Assembly (NCBI GenBank): GCA_047967505.1
Contig: CM106539.1
Origin: Dipteris shenzhenensis
Lineage: Eukaryota > Polypodiophyta > Polypodiopsida > Gleicheniales
DNA: 64,000 bases
Reading direction: 5' to 3' (one strand)
Shown here: positions 42,366 to 52,594 of the stretch, in pieces
Position numbering within the stretch: position 1 is the first letter of the stretch
How the letters are laid out: each line of letters starts with the position of its first letter
Translations under genes and position numbers: made by a program
Notes under the pieces: model-generated
Told to the model about the DNA's origin: nothing
Databases searched by the model: none
What the model saw: only the letters and a program-made list of their open reading frames with translations

Positions 42366-43640
42366 TCTGTTTATGTGTGGGTGAGTCTTTTAGATGGAGG
42401 AGCCTGTGAGAGTCATAGTAGCCTTTTGGAGCTCAAGAGCTTGAGGCATCCTAGTGCATAGAGGCTGCTCGTCCGCTAGCTAACCTACAACAATAGGGGC
42501 CCATGTAGCATGGAGGAGTCTCATAGGAGGTTGGTTGGAGCTAGTTCATCACTCATGGAGCCATTTGTAGCATTGTTGAAGGTCGATGGAGAGGTCACAT
42601 CTGGTGGCTATGTCATTTGTGTTCAAGGTCGTGGGAGCCGTATGCTACTACAAAAATGGTCACTTAGCTGTGGGCAGTTGCCGCTATGTATATGTAGGTC
42701 GGGTTGCACTTGGAGGAGGCGATGTTGGCTATCATCATTGGAGGAGTCTATGGAAAGCTCGTCAAAGGAAGTGTGTTGGTGTTGTGGGAGCCAACTGTTG
42801 GAGCTAGTTTTGGAAGCTGCTGATGGAGTAGCCACTGGCTTGCCGTGGTCGATAGTCTGCACTATTTGCCCAAACCCATCCGAGCTTTGTAGAGCACCGA
42901 TCTTGGTCAATGGTTGGTGTTGTGTTGAGTCATAAGTGAGCTGAGTTGCAGGTAGTTGTCACAGCTATGTGTTGAAAGTCCTTAGGCTAGGTTGTTGAAT
43001 CCTTATAGAGTCATCTTTAGTGCCTTGAGACCTTGTGTGAGGCTGATCGTAGCTTGCAAGTGAACTCACTCAACCAAGCTTGTTGAGGTTCCTTTGTTGA
43101 TGGTCAGTTGTCATAGAGCTTAGCATGGAGTAGGTCAACAAAATTGCCACTAGAACACCTTATAAGAATCTCTCTGAAGGAGCTTTAAAGAACCTTAAAC
43201 GTTTCAAAATCTCTCTCTATCAATAAGACAATCAATGGATGGAAACTCTTCACATGAACGGAAGAGCAAACTCTCTCTCTATCAATGAGACAATCAATGG
43301 ACAGAAATTCTTCACATGAATGGAAGAGCAAAAAGAAGAGTGCAACACCTCTCAAAATCTCTCAAAAGACAAAAATCTCTCTCTCCCTATCTTTCACACA
43401 CTAAAGAAACTCTCTCTCACTTTCAAAAAACTTAAACGTCTCTCACAAGACTCACAAGAAGCTCTCACGAAATGAATGGAAGTATATCTCTCTCACACAT
43501 GGATGGAATTGTATGACGGGCATTTTCTCTCAATGAATGAAATTATTCTCTCATAGAACAGGACACTCAATCTCTCAATCTCTTGATCGATCTCTCTTGC
43601 TCTCACAAGTTGGATGGTGCCTCAGCGGATGCAGAACCAT
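42366..43640. other. Sequence between LTR copies A and B, no gene
   Basis: The right half (about 43130-43640) is the leader of copy B, rich in TCTCTCTC. It contains a direct duplication of about 60 bp (43213-43335; GACAATCAATGGA(T/C)(G/A)GAAA). The left half has no recognised content. Confidence 0.5.
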
Positions 43641-43894
43641 GCTCTAATACCATGACAAAATATGAAGAGGGGAGAAGAGAAGAGTGGAGATGAGCAGAGA
43701 GGGCACAGCTAGAGAGCACACCACAAATGATTAAATGTACACTAGATTTAGTTAAAATTGTAGAATATATACAAAGCCTTTTAGGGTTAGGATTAGGGTT
43801 AGTGTTAGGCCATCTAACCCTTTCCTTTATAGCACTCTATTAGGTTAGTGCTATGCACATATGATCACATGATGTTGAGCATGGTTTCTCAACA
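43641..43894 (-). repeat. LTR copy B with primer binding site (Copia-D family)
   Basis: Primer site complement GCTCTAATACCA has one change. The LTR is 43653-43894, 242 bp, with TGACAAAATATG start and TTTCTCAACA end. Telomere-like GGGTTAGGATTAGGGTTAG words lie beside the TATATA box. Confidence 0.87.
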
Positions 43895-44329
43895 AGAATG
43901 TTGGTCCTTATTTGACTATGCCACCAAGATGGTTGATATACATCACTTCCAAATGCTTCTCTTAGATACACTCCAGGATAAATGGACAAAGGATAAGAGA
44001 ACAAAGCTCGAATACTATAAGGCATACATCAAGCCCTCTTTTTGGTCGCTATATAAACAAGAAGATGCCTCCCCAAAGTCTTACATACACACACCCATCC
44101 CGCTTGTTTACCATAGAAGCCTTGCATGGTTTCATACCCGATTGCATATACTTGCGATAGAACGAGGTGGCTGGCATGTCAAAATGGACCTTCCTAAAGG
44201 GAACCCCTCAAGGGCCATATTAACAACATCCACTGGCATGTCGTTATGGCCCTTGGTTGAGGTGTACCCTTTAGGGGCAAGGGCCATATCAACATGCTAG
44301 ATTTAGTCCAAACTGAAGTACATATAGCC
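43895..44329. other. Spacer with no supported gene
   Basis: A plus-strand open stretch of 150 codons (43848-44300) starts inside the LTR and has no known motif. AGGGCCATATCAACA-like words repeat near 44210-44300. Confidence 0.4.
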
Positions 44330-44990
44330 AAGCAAGAGCTCTATTATAGTTAATAGACATAGAAATTATGCCACCTAGCACAAAACATATGCTAACATAT
44401 AAAACACTCACATTAAGGATTTACATTACTATACAGTGCTAGCACTTAACATATGCTAATAAGCATAGAATAATATATACTCTAAAAGATGAGTAGCATT
44501 GAGAATATGCTAACTAGCATGGAGCATATGCTAACTGGCAGATAACATATGCTAACAAGCATAGAATAACATGTGCTCTAGAAGTTAGCTAGACCAGAAC
44601 ATATGCTAACTAGCACAGAACATATGCTAACAGGAGTAGAATATCTATAGAGGTTAACTTAAATAGAACATATGCTAACATGCATAGAACATGTGCTAGC
44701 ATGCATAGAACATGTTCTAACATGCATAAAACATGTGCTAACATGCATAGAACATATGCCAGCTAGCATAGAACATGTGTTTCCTAGCATAGAACATATG
44801 CTAATAGGTAGATAATATATTCTACATAGCAGAGAATAAATGCTAACTAGCAGAGAACATTTGCTACCTAACTTAGAACAATGCTAACAAGCATAGAACA
44901 TATGTTGCCTAACATAGTACATATACTAACAATCAGAGAATATATACTAAATAGAAGAGAATAGATGCTATCCCCATTAATATATGTAGC
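44330..44990 (+). repeat. Minisatellite array 1, unit about 22 bp, core CATATGCTAAC
   Basis: About 28 degenerate units of the form TAGCATAGAACATATGCTAAC recur every 20-25 bp. Variants include GAACATGTGCTAAC and GAGAATAAATGCTAAC. The same unit occurs in reverse orientation at 48945-49640. Confidence 0.9.
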
Positions 44991-45861
44991 CCATAGATTC
45001 CGAGTGTTGCCTATTGCAATTTTCCAAATATTTCCTCAATTTCAATTTATGTGATGCAACAAACACAATAATCCCAGCACATGTAAATCATAGCATATAC
45101 ACCAATTGAGAATAACATATAATTACACCAACTGAGAATAGTACATTTTATCAAACTACTGTACATTTACCAAGTCTACATCTTCTTTACATCATGAAAC
45201 ACACTCAAGCTCTCATCATCCAACTTTATGTCGATTCGGAACTCAGGATGGCATTCTACAAGTAGCCATTGCCATAGCCAATTTGCAAACCTATTAGTCA
45301 AGTAGGTCGTGAGGCTTGTTGGTTGACTATTGCTGGAGGTGTAGAAGCTTGCTGTCCTATTTGGTAAAGGAGCTGCAGCCTTTTTCATTGGCTAAGTCAT
45401 GTATGAATGCCTTGTGAGATCAAGTAGAAGGGTTGCTGTGTAGAAGTCATGATGCTGAGAGCCTAACGCCTCATTCTCTTCAAAGGCCTTGTAGGAGCCT
45501 ACAGTGCATGAGTCACCATACTGTAGGCCATAGGAGTCTCCCTTGTAGACTACTTTGATAGCTTTGCAAAAAATCTCAAATAAGAAAGAAGGAAAGTTTG
45601 AAAAATAACTTCCTTAAGCAAAGAAGGAAACTCTTGCTTTCTTTTTCTCTCAAAATCTAGACGACTCTCTCTTTCTCTCACAAATCTCTTACAAAAGAAA
45701 TGAACACAAGGAATCTCTCTCTCTCTCAATCAAAGAAATTGAATGGAAATTTTCTTAGAATGAACAAAAATTTTCTTTCATCAACGAAATGAAAGAACTC
45801 TCAATCCATCTCACTCACTCTCATAAGAAGGATGTCTCCTCTGCGAAAGGTAGAACCATGA
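44991..45861 (-). other. Leader of LTR copy C and unassigned sequence
   Basis: The part from about 45540 is CT-rich leader similar to those of copies A and B (GAAGGATGTCTCC near the primer site). To the left nothing is recognised. Confidence 0.45.
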
Positions 45862-46102
45862 GCTCTGATACCATGAACAAATAAGGAGAGAGGAGAGAAT
45901 AAGAGTGGAGATGAGGAGAGAGGGCAAAGCTAGAGAGCACACCACAAATGACTAACTATACACTAGATTTAGTTGAAAATGATGAATATATACAAACCCC
46001 TTTAGGGTTAGGGTTAGGGTTTCTAACCCTTTCCTTTATAGCACTCTATGTGTTAGTGCTATGCACAATATTAAATACATGATGTTGAGATTGTTCTCGA
46101 CA
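45862..46102 (-). repeat. LTR copy C with primer binding site (Copia-D family)
   Basis: An exact primer site complement GCTCTGATACCA (45862-45873) is followed by a 229-bp LTR from TGAACAAATAAGG (45874) to TTCTCGACA (46102). It is nearly identical to LTR copy D at 54630-54858, which lies in the opposite orientation. Confidence 0.9.
45987..46022 (-). promoter_or_regulatory. TATA box with adjacent telobox array in LTR copy C
   Basis: TATATA is at 45987-45992. Just upstream in element sense is a run of telomere-like repeats, on the plus strand TTTAGGGTTAGGGTTAGGG (46001-46019), equal to CCCTAA units on the transcribed strand. AAACCCTAA is a known plant promoter motif (telobox). The same pair is present in copies A, B and D with point changes. 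Confidence 0.6.
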
Positions 46103-46479
46103 CCTTCTGAAGACCCATTGGTTGAAGTGTGGACCATGGAGTGGCTTACCAACCCCGAGCGACCTCCGATGGATATCAGCTCACTATATCCATGGCCATC
46201 CAAAGGGCAATGGACTTTTGAGGCCGAGCATCCCCACTCTCCTCTCTGAGCCTTTACTACAAATGATGTTGACCCTTCTCATCAGTGAGTTTGTCTGCGT
46301 CCCCCACTACTTCAAAGGCACCATCATCAACGACCATGCAGCTTTAACCTTGAAGCCTCCATGTTCAAGCAGCAAGACTAGTCCCTACTAGTATGTGAGA
46401 ACATGACTAAGGGTAGCCGAGGCAAAATGTGAGCCTTTGGGTTAGCATAACATGGAGACACAAGCCTAAATGCAGTTAC

Positions 46480-47150
46480 TGAGTGCTGACCTTGTAAGTG
46501 ATGGTCTTAATCAAGCACCATTTTGTAGCGGAGGTGCAGGAGATTGTGGCGTCACCACGAATCAAAAGATGCGGCATGGCTGTTGTGATGACACAAGCTA
46601 AACACAACCATCTTGAAAAGAAAATTTCTCTCTTTTTCTCTCAAAATTATGTTTACGCACTGAGTGAATCTACGCTTAGAAGGTGGTTTTGTTAGGTATT
46701 TTATAAGTTTGTAACAAAGGCAGAGGAGAGATCAAGAGAGCAGTGTGCCAAGTCCTCTTCATCTGATGTGAGTTGCTAGGATAGGGAGTGACTGAGTATT
46801 CCTCGCAAGCAGTTGGTTGTACTCAGACATTGCAAGTGATTCAATATAAGTTGATTCTATTTGTCTATGTACTAGTCTTGTTAATGAATTTCTCAGTACT
46901 TGTAGTGTGGTGTAACTCGGAACTCTCCCATCATCATACAGTTTTCCTCTGTGATAGCTGACCCAAACTCTAAATGTGAATGATGTCATCTGTTCTAACA
47001 TGCAAGCAGGCCATCCTTAGGATAGAGAGGGCATCTTGACTAAGCACAACACCAAGTTGGGTTAACACTGAGAACCTTTTCTAAGTTGGCCACAGGTGAG
47101 GGAACCGAAGCATCAGCACTTGTTTTTCAAAATCAGGGACACATCATTTG
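46480..47150 (+). repeat. LTR-like fragment related to the Gypsy-E LTR
   Basis: Shared words in the same order with 61420-61780 include TTGTAACA, AGAGCAGTGTGCC(A/G)AGT, CCTCTTC or TCTCTTC, GAGTTGCTAGGATAGG against GTTGATAGGTTAGG, and GTTGGTTGTACTC against CTGGTTGTATAAA. This indicates a diverged member of the same LTR family. Its borders were not resolved. Confidence 0.55.
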
Positions 47151-47299
47151 ATCACTTGTAATGCCTATTTTGTATAGTACTCTTGCAATGACAACACGTG
47201 AATTTCTTCTAATTGCTACCTTTTTTCTCTAGTCTTTAGAAAAGGATTCAGGAAACAAGCCATCAGTCATGAAAAAGAGCATCTAATCATACCATTGTT

Positions 47300-48240
47300 G
47301 GAATTTGTTGGCTAAACTTGAAATGTTTCTACATTAGATAACTAATCTTCTATTCCTTGAAGTGCCTCTCTCGATTCCAACCTACTTGGATCATCTGCAA
47401 TTGCATGTTGTCTACCCGAAGTGTAGATAAATGAATAATCAAATTCTTGCAAGAGAAGGATCCATCTTGCATGCCTTCCTAATAGGTGTTGGGTGCTGGG
47501 CCAGTTTGAATGGCTTATACTTTCTAAGGATTTATAGGAATCACTTTTTTAAATATTAAAGGACCCAATTTTGCTCCTCTTTTAACCCCAAATTTACATT
47601 TATTCATATTTAAACTAATCTTGCCGAGAGTGGCATTTCTAAAGATAGAGCCCGAGATGTTTTTAATTTTTGCCAAAGACACTAAAATCATTAAAGAACA
47701 CTCTCATAAATTAGCCAAGAATGGGGCAAATATCTACTGATTCCATTTTTGGAATGTAGGTGGTGCATTCTTAAGACCAATGTCATTACATTGATGTGCC
47801 AAAGAAACCCAATTCTGTGATGAATGTAGTTTTGTTCCTATCTTTAGGACCCATTATAATCTGCTGGCACAGACACCCCATTCTATAATGAATGTAGTTT
47901 TGTTCCTATATTTAGGAGCCATTATAATCTGATTATACTCATTGAATGGTCAAGAAATCTATACATCTCATGACCTACTAATGCCATCCAACATTCTGTT
48001 ATAGTATCGAAGATATAGTATCGAAGAGGAAAAGGATATGTGATTGTAGCTATGATTGTAGCTACCTTTAGCTTTCTGTAGTCAACACAAATTCTGAGCT
48101 TACCATTTTTCTTTAAAAATATGACAATTGGGGATAGGTAGGTACCATTAATAGGATAAATGAATCCCACCTTGAGAATCTTCTTAACTTATTCTTTGAA
48201 AAAATTGACATAATTGGGATCCATTCTATATCTTTGTTGT
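47300..48240 (-). pseudogene. pol: Gypsy-C reverse transcriptase and RNase H remnant
   Basis: The minus strand has SPIVIFLKKNGKLRICVDYR (47922-48170), the reverse transcriptase start. MNKCKFGVKRGAKLG (around 47600) is the palm-thumb boundary, and RWILLLQEFDYSFIYTSGRQ with HAIADDPSRLE (around 47400) is the RNase H/spacer end. The catalytic palm and most of RNase H are deleted between them. No LTR is attached. Confidence 0.8.
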
Positions 48241-48538
48241 ACAATCACAAATGAGTCTTGCTAATGCTTGGTTTTATTAAACAACCATGATTGAATCTAG
48301 CTAGTGCTTGATTTTTTGTTCACAAAATTGAGGGACTACTCCCTTCATATATGTATAAGCCATGAAAATTTATGCCTCTAAATTGAAGCAACAAAGCTTC
48401 CAAGTGATCTTTGAACTCACCATTTGTATGCGAGCTTCAGCACTCAAGCAATGGCTTGTACATGCCAACCCATAACTATGAGGACCTGGTTGAAGATTAG
48501 ATAAGGAGGGAGTCCTATCTTCCATAGTTAGCTTTAAA

Positions 48539-48830
48539 TTGTATCACAAGCACGGAACCTCTTCTGAACCTTGGGACCTATTTTGAGCCTTCGAACCCCT
48601 TCTAAACCCTGAACCTCCCTCCAACCCTTGAACTCTTTCTACACCTTTCAACTCGCAATCGAGGTGAAATCCTTCATTACCCCAACCATGATGATGCATG
48701 TCCCTTTGATACAAACATGTGGGATGTTTGCTTATCACACTTTGTCCTACATCTCTAACCAAAATACGACCAGAGGTCCTAAGCTAGACTTATACTACAA
48801 ACAACACCGATATATCTATAGGTGACAAAA
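48539..48830 (-). repeat. Dispersed repeat, copy 2 (inverted relative to 26696-26990)
   Basis: The reverse complement matches 26696-26990 over its whole length with interspersed changes. Copy 2 lies immediately left of minisatellite array 2. Confidence 0.7.
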
Positions 48831-48944
48831 AATCTCAGAACCTTGCAGACCTAGAACACCCTGCTCTTCCTACAGAAGTCATGGGAAAGAGCTAACATTG
48901 ACTTGGAGAGAAAGTAAATACATAATTAATTTTCTTTTACATAT

Positions 48945-49640
48945 AATAGTTAGCATTTATCATATGCTTTGTAGCATTTGTTTCATGATGGGGTTAGCAC
49001 ATGTTTATATGTTGGTTAGCACATGTTTATATGCCAGTTAGCACACGTCCATTTATCCATTAGCACATGCTAGTTAGCATATGTTCCATGCATAGTTAGC
49101 ATATGTTGTATGTTAGCATATGTTAGTTAGCCTATACTAGTTAGCATATGTTCAACAACACAAGTTGTACTCTGGTTAGCATGTGTTGTATGCTGGTTAG
49201 CATATGTTGCATGTTGGCTAGCATATCTTATATCCTGGGTTAGCATATCTTGAATGCTAGGTAGCATATCCTCTATGTTAGCATATGTTCTATGCTAGAT
49301 AGCATATGTTTTGTGCTAGGTAGCATTTCTTCTACATTAGCATATGTTATGTACTAGATGGCATATGCTCCATGGTAGAATATGTTTTATGTAGGTAGCA
49401 TATGCTCTGTGCTACTTACCACCCATGATATGCTATTTAGCATGCATGATGCACTAGCGTATGTTCTGTACTAAATAGCATATGCTCTTTTGCATTAGCA
49501 TATGTTCTCTACTAGATTGCATATGCTCCATGGTATAATATTTTTTGTACTAGGTAGCATATGCTCTATGCTACTTACCACCCATGATATGCTATTTAGC
49601 ATGCATGATGCGCTAGTTATCATGCACTGCTAACAAACAG
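48945..49640 (-). repeat. Minisatellite array 2, inverted copy of array 1 unit
   Basis: About 30 units of GTTAGCATATGTTCTATGCTA and variants, the reverse complement of the array 1 unit. A longer block of about 60 bp containing CTACTTACCACCCATGATAT occurs twice near 49410 and 49565, showing a second-level duplication of about 150 bp. Confidence 0.9.
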
Positions 49641-51285
49641 TTTTGGAGCTCTTTCTTACTTTGGGTATTGATCATTGGATTGACATTTTTTGTAGATCCA
49701 CCAATGTGTAACTCATCAAGAAAAACATATGATTGGAGGGTATTTACATCAGGGTAGATGGAGAGCATGCCTACAGCAGCAAGTGGTCAAATGCACATGC
49801 AAGTAGGAAACGAAGACATATGCTCTGCTAGAAATTTGGCTGACATGAAGAATGCTACTGATAGTTTGTGGGTTGGGTGTGGTGTTAAAGACATGGATGA
49901 CTCATCAGCTTCATCACTACAGTTGGGAATTTGTAGATAAGTTGAACAATGCAACTGAGAGCCCTAGGAATTCTAGTGGTAAACAACTATAAAAAGTGGT
50001 TGACAACCTCATCACAGATCTTGCATCTGCTAGGTATACCCTAGAAGAGATTGAAGATGCAGAAGTTCAAGACGGCTCTCCCTTGGCTCACCTCCTGAAA
50101 ACATTGTCGAGGAAGAAGGGGCATGACCATACAATGAGTTGAGAGTCTCCTGTAAATAAAATCCAAGGGCACATCAGGTGCATCAAAATCCTCAAAACCC
50201 AAATCCCCAAACTGCATGCATGCAAGAAATTATGAGGTTCATAGTTTCTTGGATGCTAGGATGGGTATTTTTGTAAGATCCCCACCTCTAGGAGATGTGT
50301 TTTGTAAGAACAATGATAGAGAAAACTCCATTTTGTCAATCAGATATATAATGAAGTATCTCGCTTTCCTATTTATGCATGAATCAAAACCTTTTATTGT
50401 TGTGCTTAAGTACTGCAACTTTCTTTGTAGGAAGCTTTGCTCCTATTGATTGTACATTAGGTATCTAGCTACCTCCCTATGTATGCATTGTCATTGATTG
50501 GTCAGGAGGTGGTGTCATGCGTGTTGTGTGGGTGCCACAAATGTTTGGTTTGACGTATTTGCAAGCATACATGCCTCATAATTTCATTCCATGTGTACAC
50601 ATACAAACAATAGTGTGCCATGAAGAGTTAAAAAGACATTGTTGTGTTCTAGGCAACTAGAGAAAAAAATGACACTATTGGCTCTTGGGAAACCAAAGAA
50701 AACAAAGATGCCAAGAGAGAAAAGACAACTACTAGTAGAGGAGGACATAGAGGACATCATTTGAGTGCTACCTATCCAGGAAAATGTTGTCCTTGATGTA
50801 AATCTTATGCCACTTGCATAGGAGAATGATCATAGAGTGCTCATATTGTACTTGAATGGTGTCCTGCTTTATGTTTTAAGGGTAGGGGACTTACTTCCTA
50901 GGCACATAGCTTGGATAACAGAGGTGTCAACAATGGCAGAGGTGCCATTCAACTGGCATTAGCGTGTATGGGTCCGTAAAGGAGCAACACATTTTTTTAC
51001 ATTTGAATGTTTTTTCATCTGAAGTTGTGCACAGTCACACAAGTCAGGCGACTAGTGCGGGTAGCATTTCTAGACCAAGCTGCCAAATTAAAAGGGCATC
51101 TTTTTAGCCAGGAATATTGTCAATTTTAGGAGGGTTGTAAAGACTCCTGGCTATTCCCAGCATCATTTGACACACGTCTTGTAACATATTGATTATATGT
51201 TTCAGTTCTTCTTCACCGATAGTTCAGATTGTAGTTGATTCAGATAGTGATTTTCACAGGCACTTTGAGTACATTTCTTTGCACC
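49641..51285. other. Unassigned stretch, no supported gene
   Basis: Short open stretches at 49758-49940 and 50216-50449 lack known motifs. Around 50850 the plus strand reads VLILYLNGVLLYVLR, faintly like the start of an FCP1-type phosphatase domain, but the catalytic D-x-D is absent. This region should hold the 5' LTR of Copia-D and does not show it. Confidence 0.4.
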
Positions 51286-52287
51286 ATGTCTACCACTAGC
51301 AACCTCAATTTGGAGGAATCTATGAAGCTAGGCACTTCCAATTATGGCACATGGAAATAGAAGCAGAGGCAGAGGTAGAGTTTGAGAATTTCAGTGAAGT
51401 GGTCATTATAAGTAACAAAGTCAGCATTAGCAACAAGAGGAAATCATTCCAACAGAGGAAGATTCCAAGGATGAGGGAATGGATCCACCAACATGTCAAA
51501 CATTCAATGCAACTACTATCATAAGTATGGACACTATGAAAGAGATTGCTGCAAGAAGCAATATCATCAAGGAGGTTAATCCAGTAGCAATCAAGGGAAT
51601 TTTTGAGGAAGAGAAAATCATCGTGGTGGACATTCAAGTCATAGTCATTATGCCAATGAACCTTAGAATAAGTTCCTTGCAAGCGAGGATATGTAGAAGA
51701 CTGAAATAGTGTATCTTGACATGGATTATGATTCAAAAGGCGAATGTGGTTATCAAGTTGATCAATTAGATTAGGATCCTTGGTGTATCGACATTGGTGC
51801 ATCATCTCATATGACAAAGAATTGGGAATGGTTTAGAAAGATGAAACCATTAGAAGGACAAAATAATGTAATCTACACAGCAAATAACACACCGATTCCG
51901 TTTCAATGGAAAGGGATTATCCCTATGAATAATTTCACTAGTACAAAAGGACTAGTGAAAGATGTATTCTATGTTCCAAAGCTCATCAAGAACCACTTGT
52001 TAGTTAGGTAAATGATAGAACACAACTATCAAGTCATCTTCGATGGAGATGAATTTACAATCAGAGACAAATCTAGAGGATATCAACTAGTAGAAAAAGC
52101 AATCAAGGAAGGACGCTTGTCCAAAATGTGAGCTTCAGTACCGGATTTGCATGCCATGTCAGCTCAACTGCAACAGATGCCACTTTTTACAGTATCGCAC
52201 AAGAGAGATGGACATGTCAATTTTAAAAGCTTGATATAACTCAGAAATCAGAATATGGCAATTGGAATTCCAAAACTACAATTTCTT
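51286..52287 (+). pseudogene. gag: Copia-D gag, protease and pre-integrase (decayed)
   Basis: Gag starts MSTTSNLNLEESMKLGTSNY and stops after YGTWK. It then jumps to the C-terminal part with a zinc-knuckle remnant (CNYYHKYGHYERDC near 51510), so the central gag is deleted. The protease reads DIGASSHMT, close to the usual DSGASSHMT. The pre-integrase domain (51811-52287) has NNFTSTKGLVKDVFYVPKL and ends at the MITE. Confidence 0.85.
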
Positions 52288-52586
52288 CAGGGATGTTTTT
52301 ATCGAAGCTATGCTTATATATTAATATAAAAATTTGGCAAAAGTTTTCAAGCTCACTTTTTTAGTTTTGCAATATTTGTAGAATGCACTACTTTTTTATA
52401 TTTTTTCTTTTGAATTTTGAAGGAAAAATATAAATCTTGGTGAAACTTTATCTTTATTTTTCATAGAAGTTGCAAATCCTGTCGAATGTTTCAAATATTT
52501 ATTTCTATTAGGATATACACACTTTCGATGCCACCAATATAAAAGTTTAGCTTCTTAACAAAACTAACTTGAAAAAATCATCCATT
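52288..52586. mobile_element. hAT-type MITE, copy 2, with perfect 8-bp target duplication
   Basis: A 299-bp AT-rich non-coding insertion in Copia-D. The ends are CAGGGATGTTTTTAT and the imperfect inverted complement ending AAAAAATCATCCATT. AATTTCTT is present on both sides (52280-52287 and 52587-52594). The uninterrupted sequence is preserved in the relative at 34270-34277. It is homologous throughout to the MITE at 7758. Confidence 0.9.
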
Positions 52587-52594
52587 AATTTCTT

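Noticed and set aside
42109-43894. LTR copies A and B as the two ends of one complete element
   Set aside because: The sequence right of copy A is not a purine tract, and both copies carry their own primer site and leader, so both are 5' ends.
43848-44300. 150-codon plus-strand open frame
   Set aside because: It starts inside LTR copy B, shows no conserved motif and has no paralog in the window.
46001-46022. Interstitial telomere
   Set aside because: Only about three TTAGGG-like units occur, and the same short run is an integral part of all four LTR copies, so it is LTR sequence.
44330-49640. Repeat arrays considered as CRISPR
   Set aside because: Units are contiguous and degenerate without unique spacers, no cas genes are present, and the context is a plant genome.
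50840-50890. FCP1-like phosphatase domain
   Set aside because: Only a faint resemblance over about 15 residues, without the catalytic D-x-D motif.
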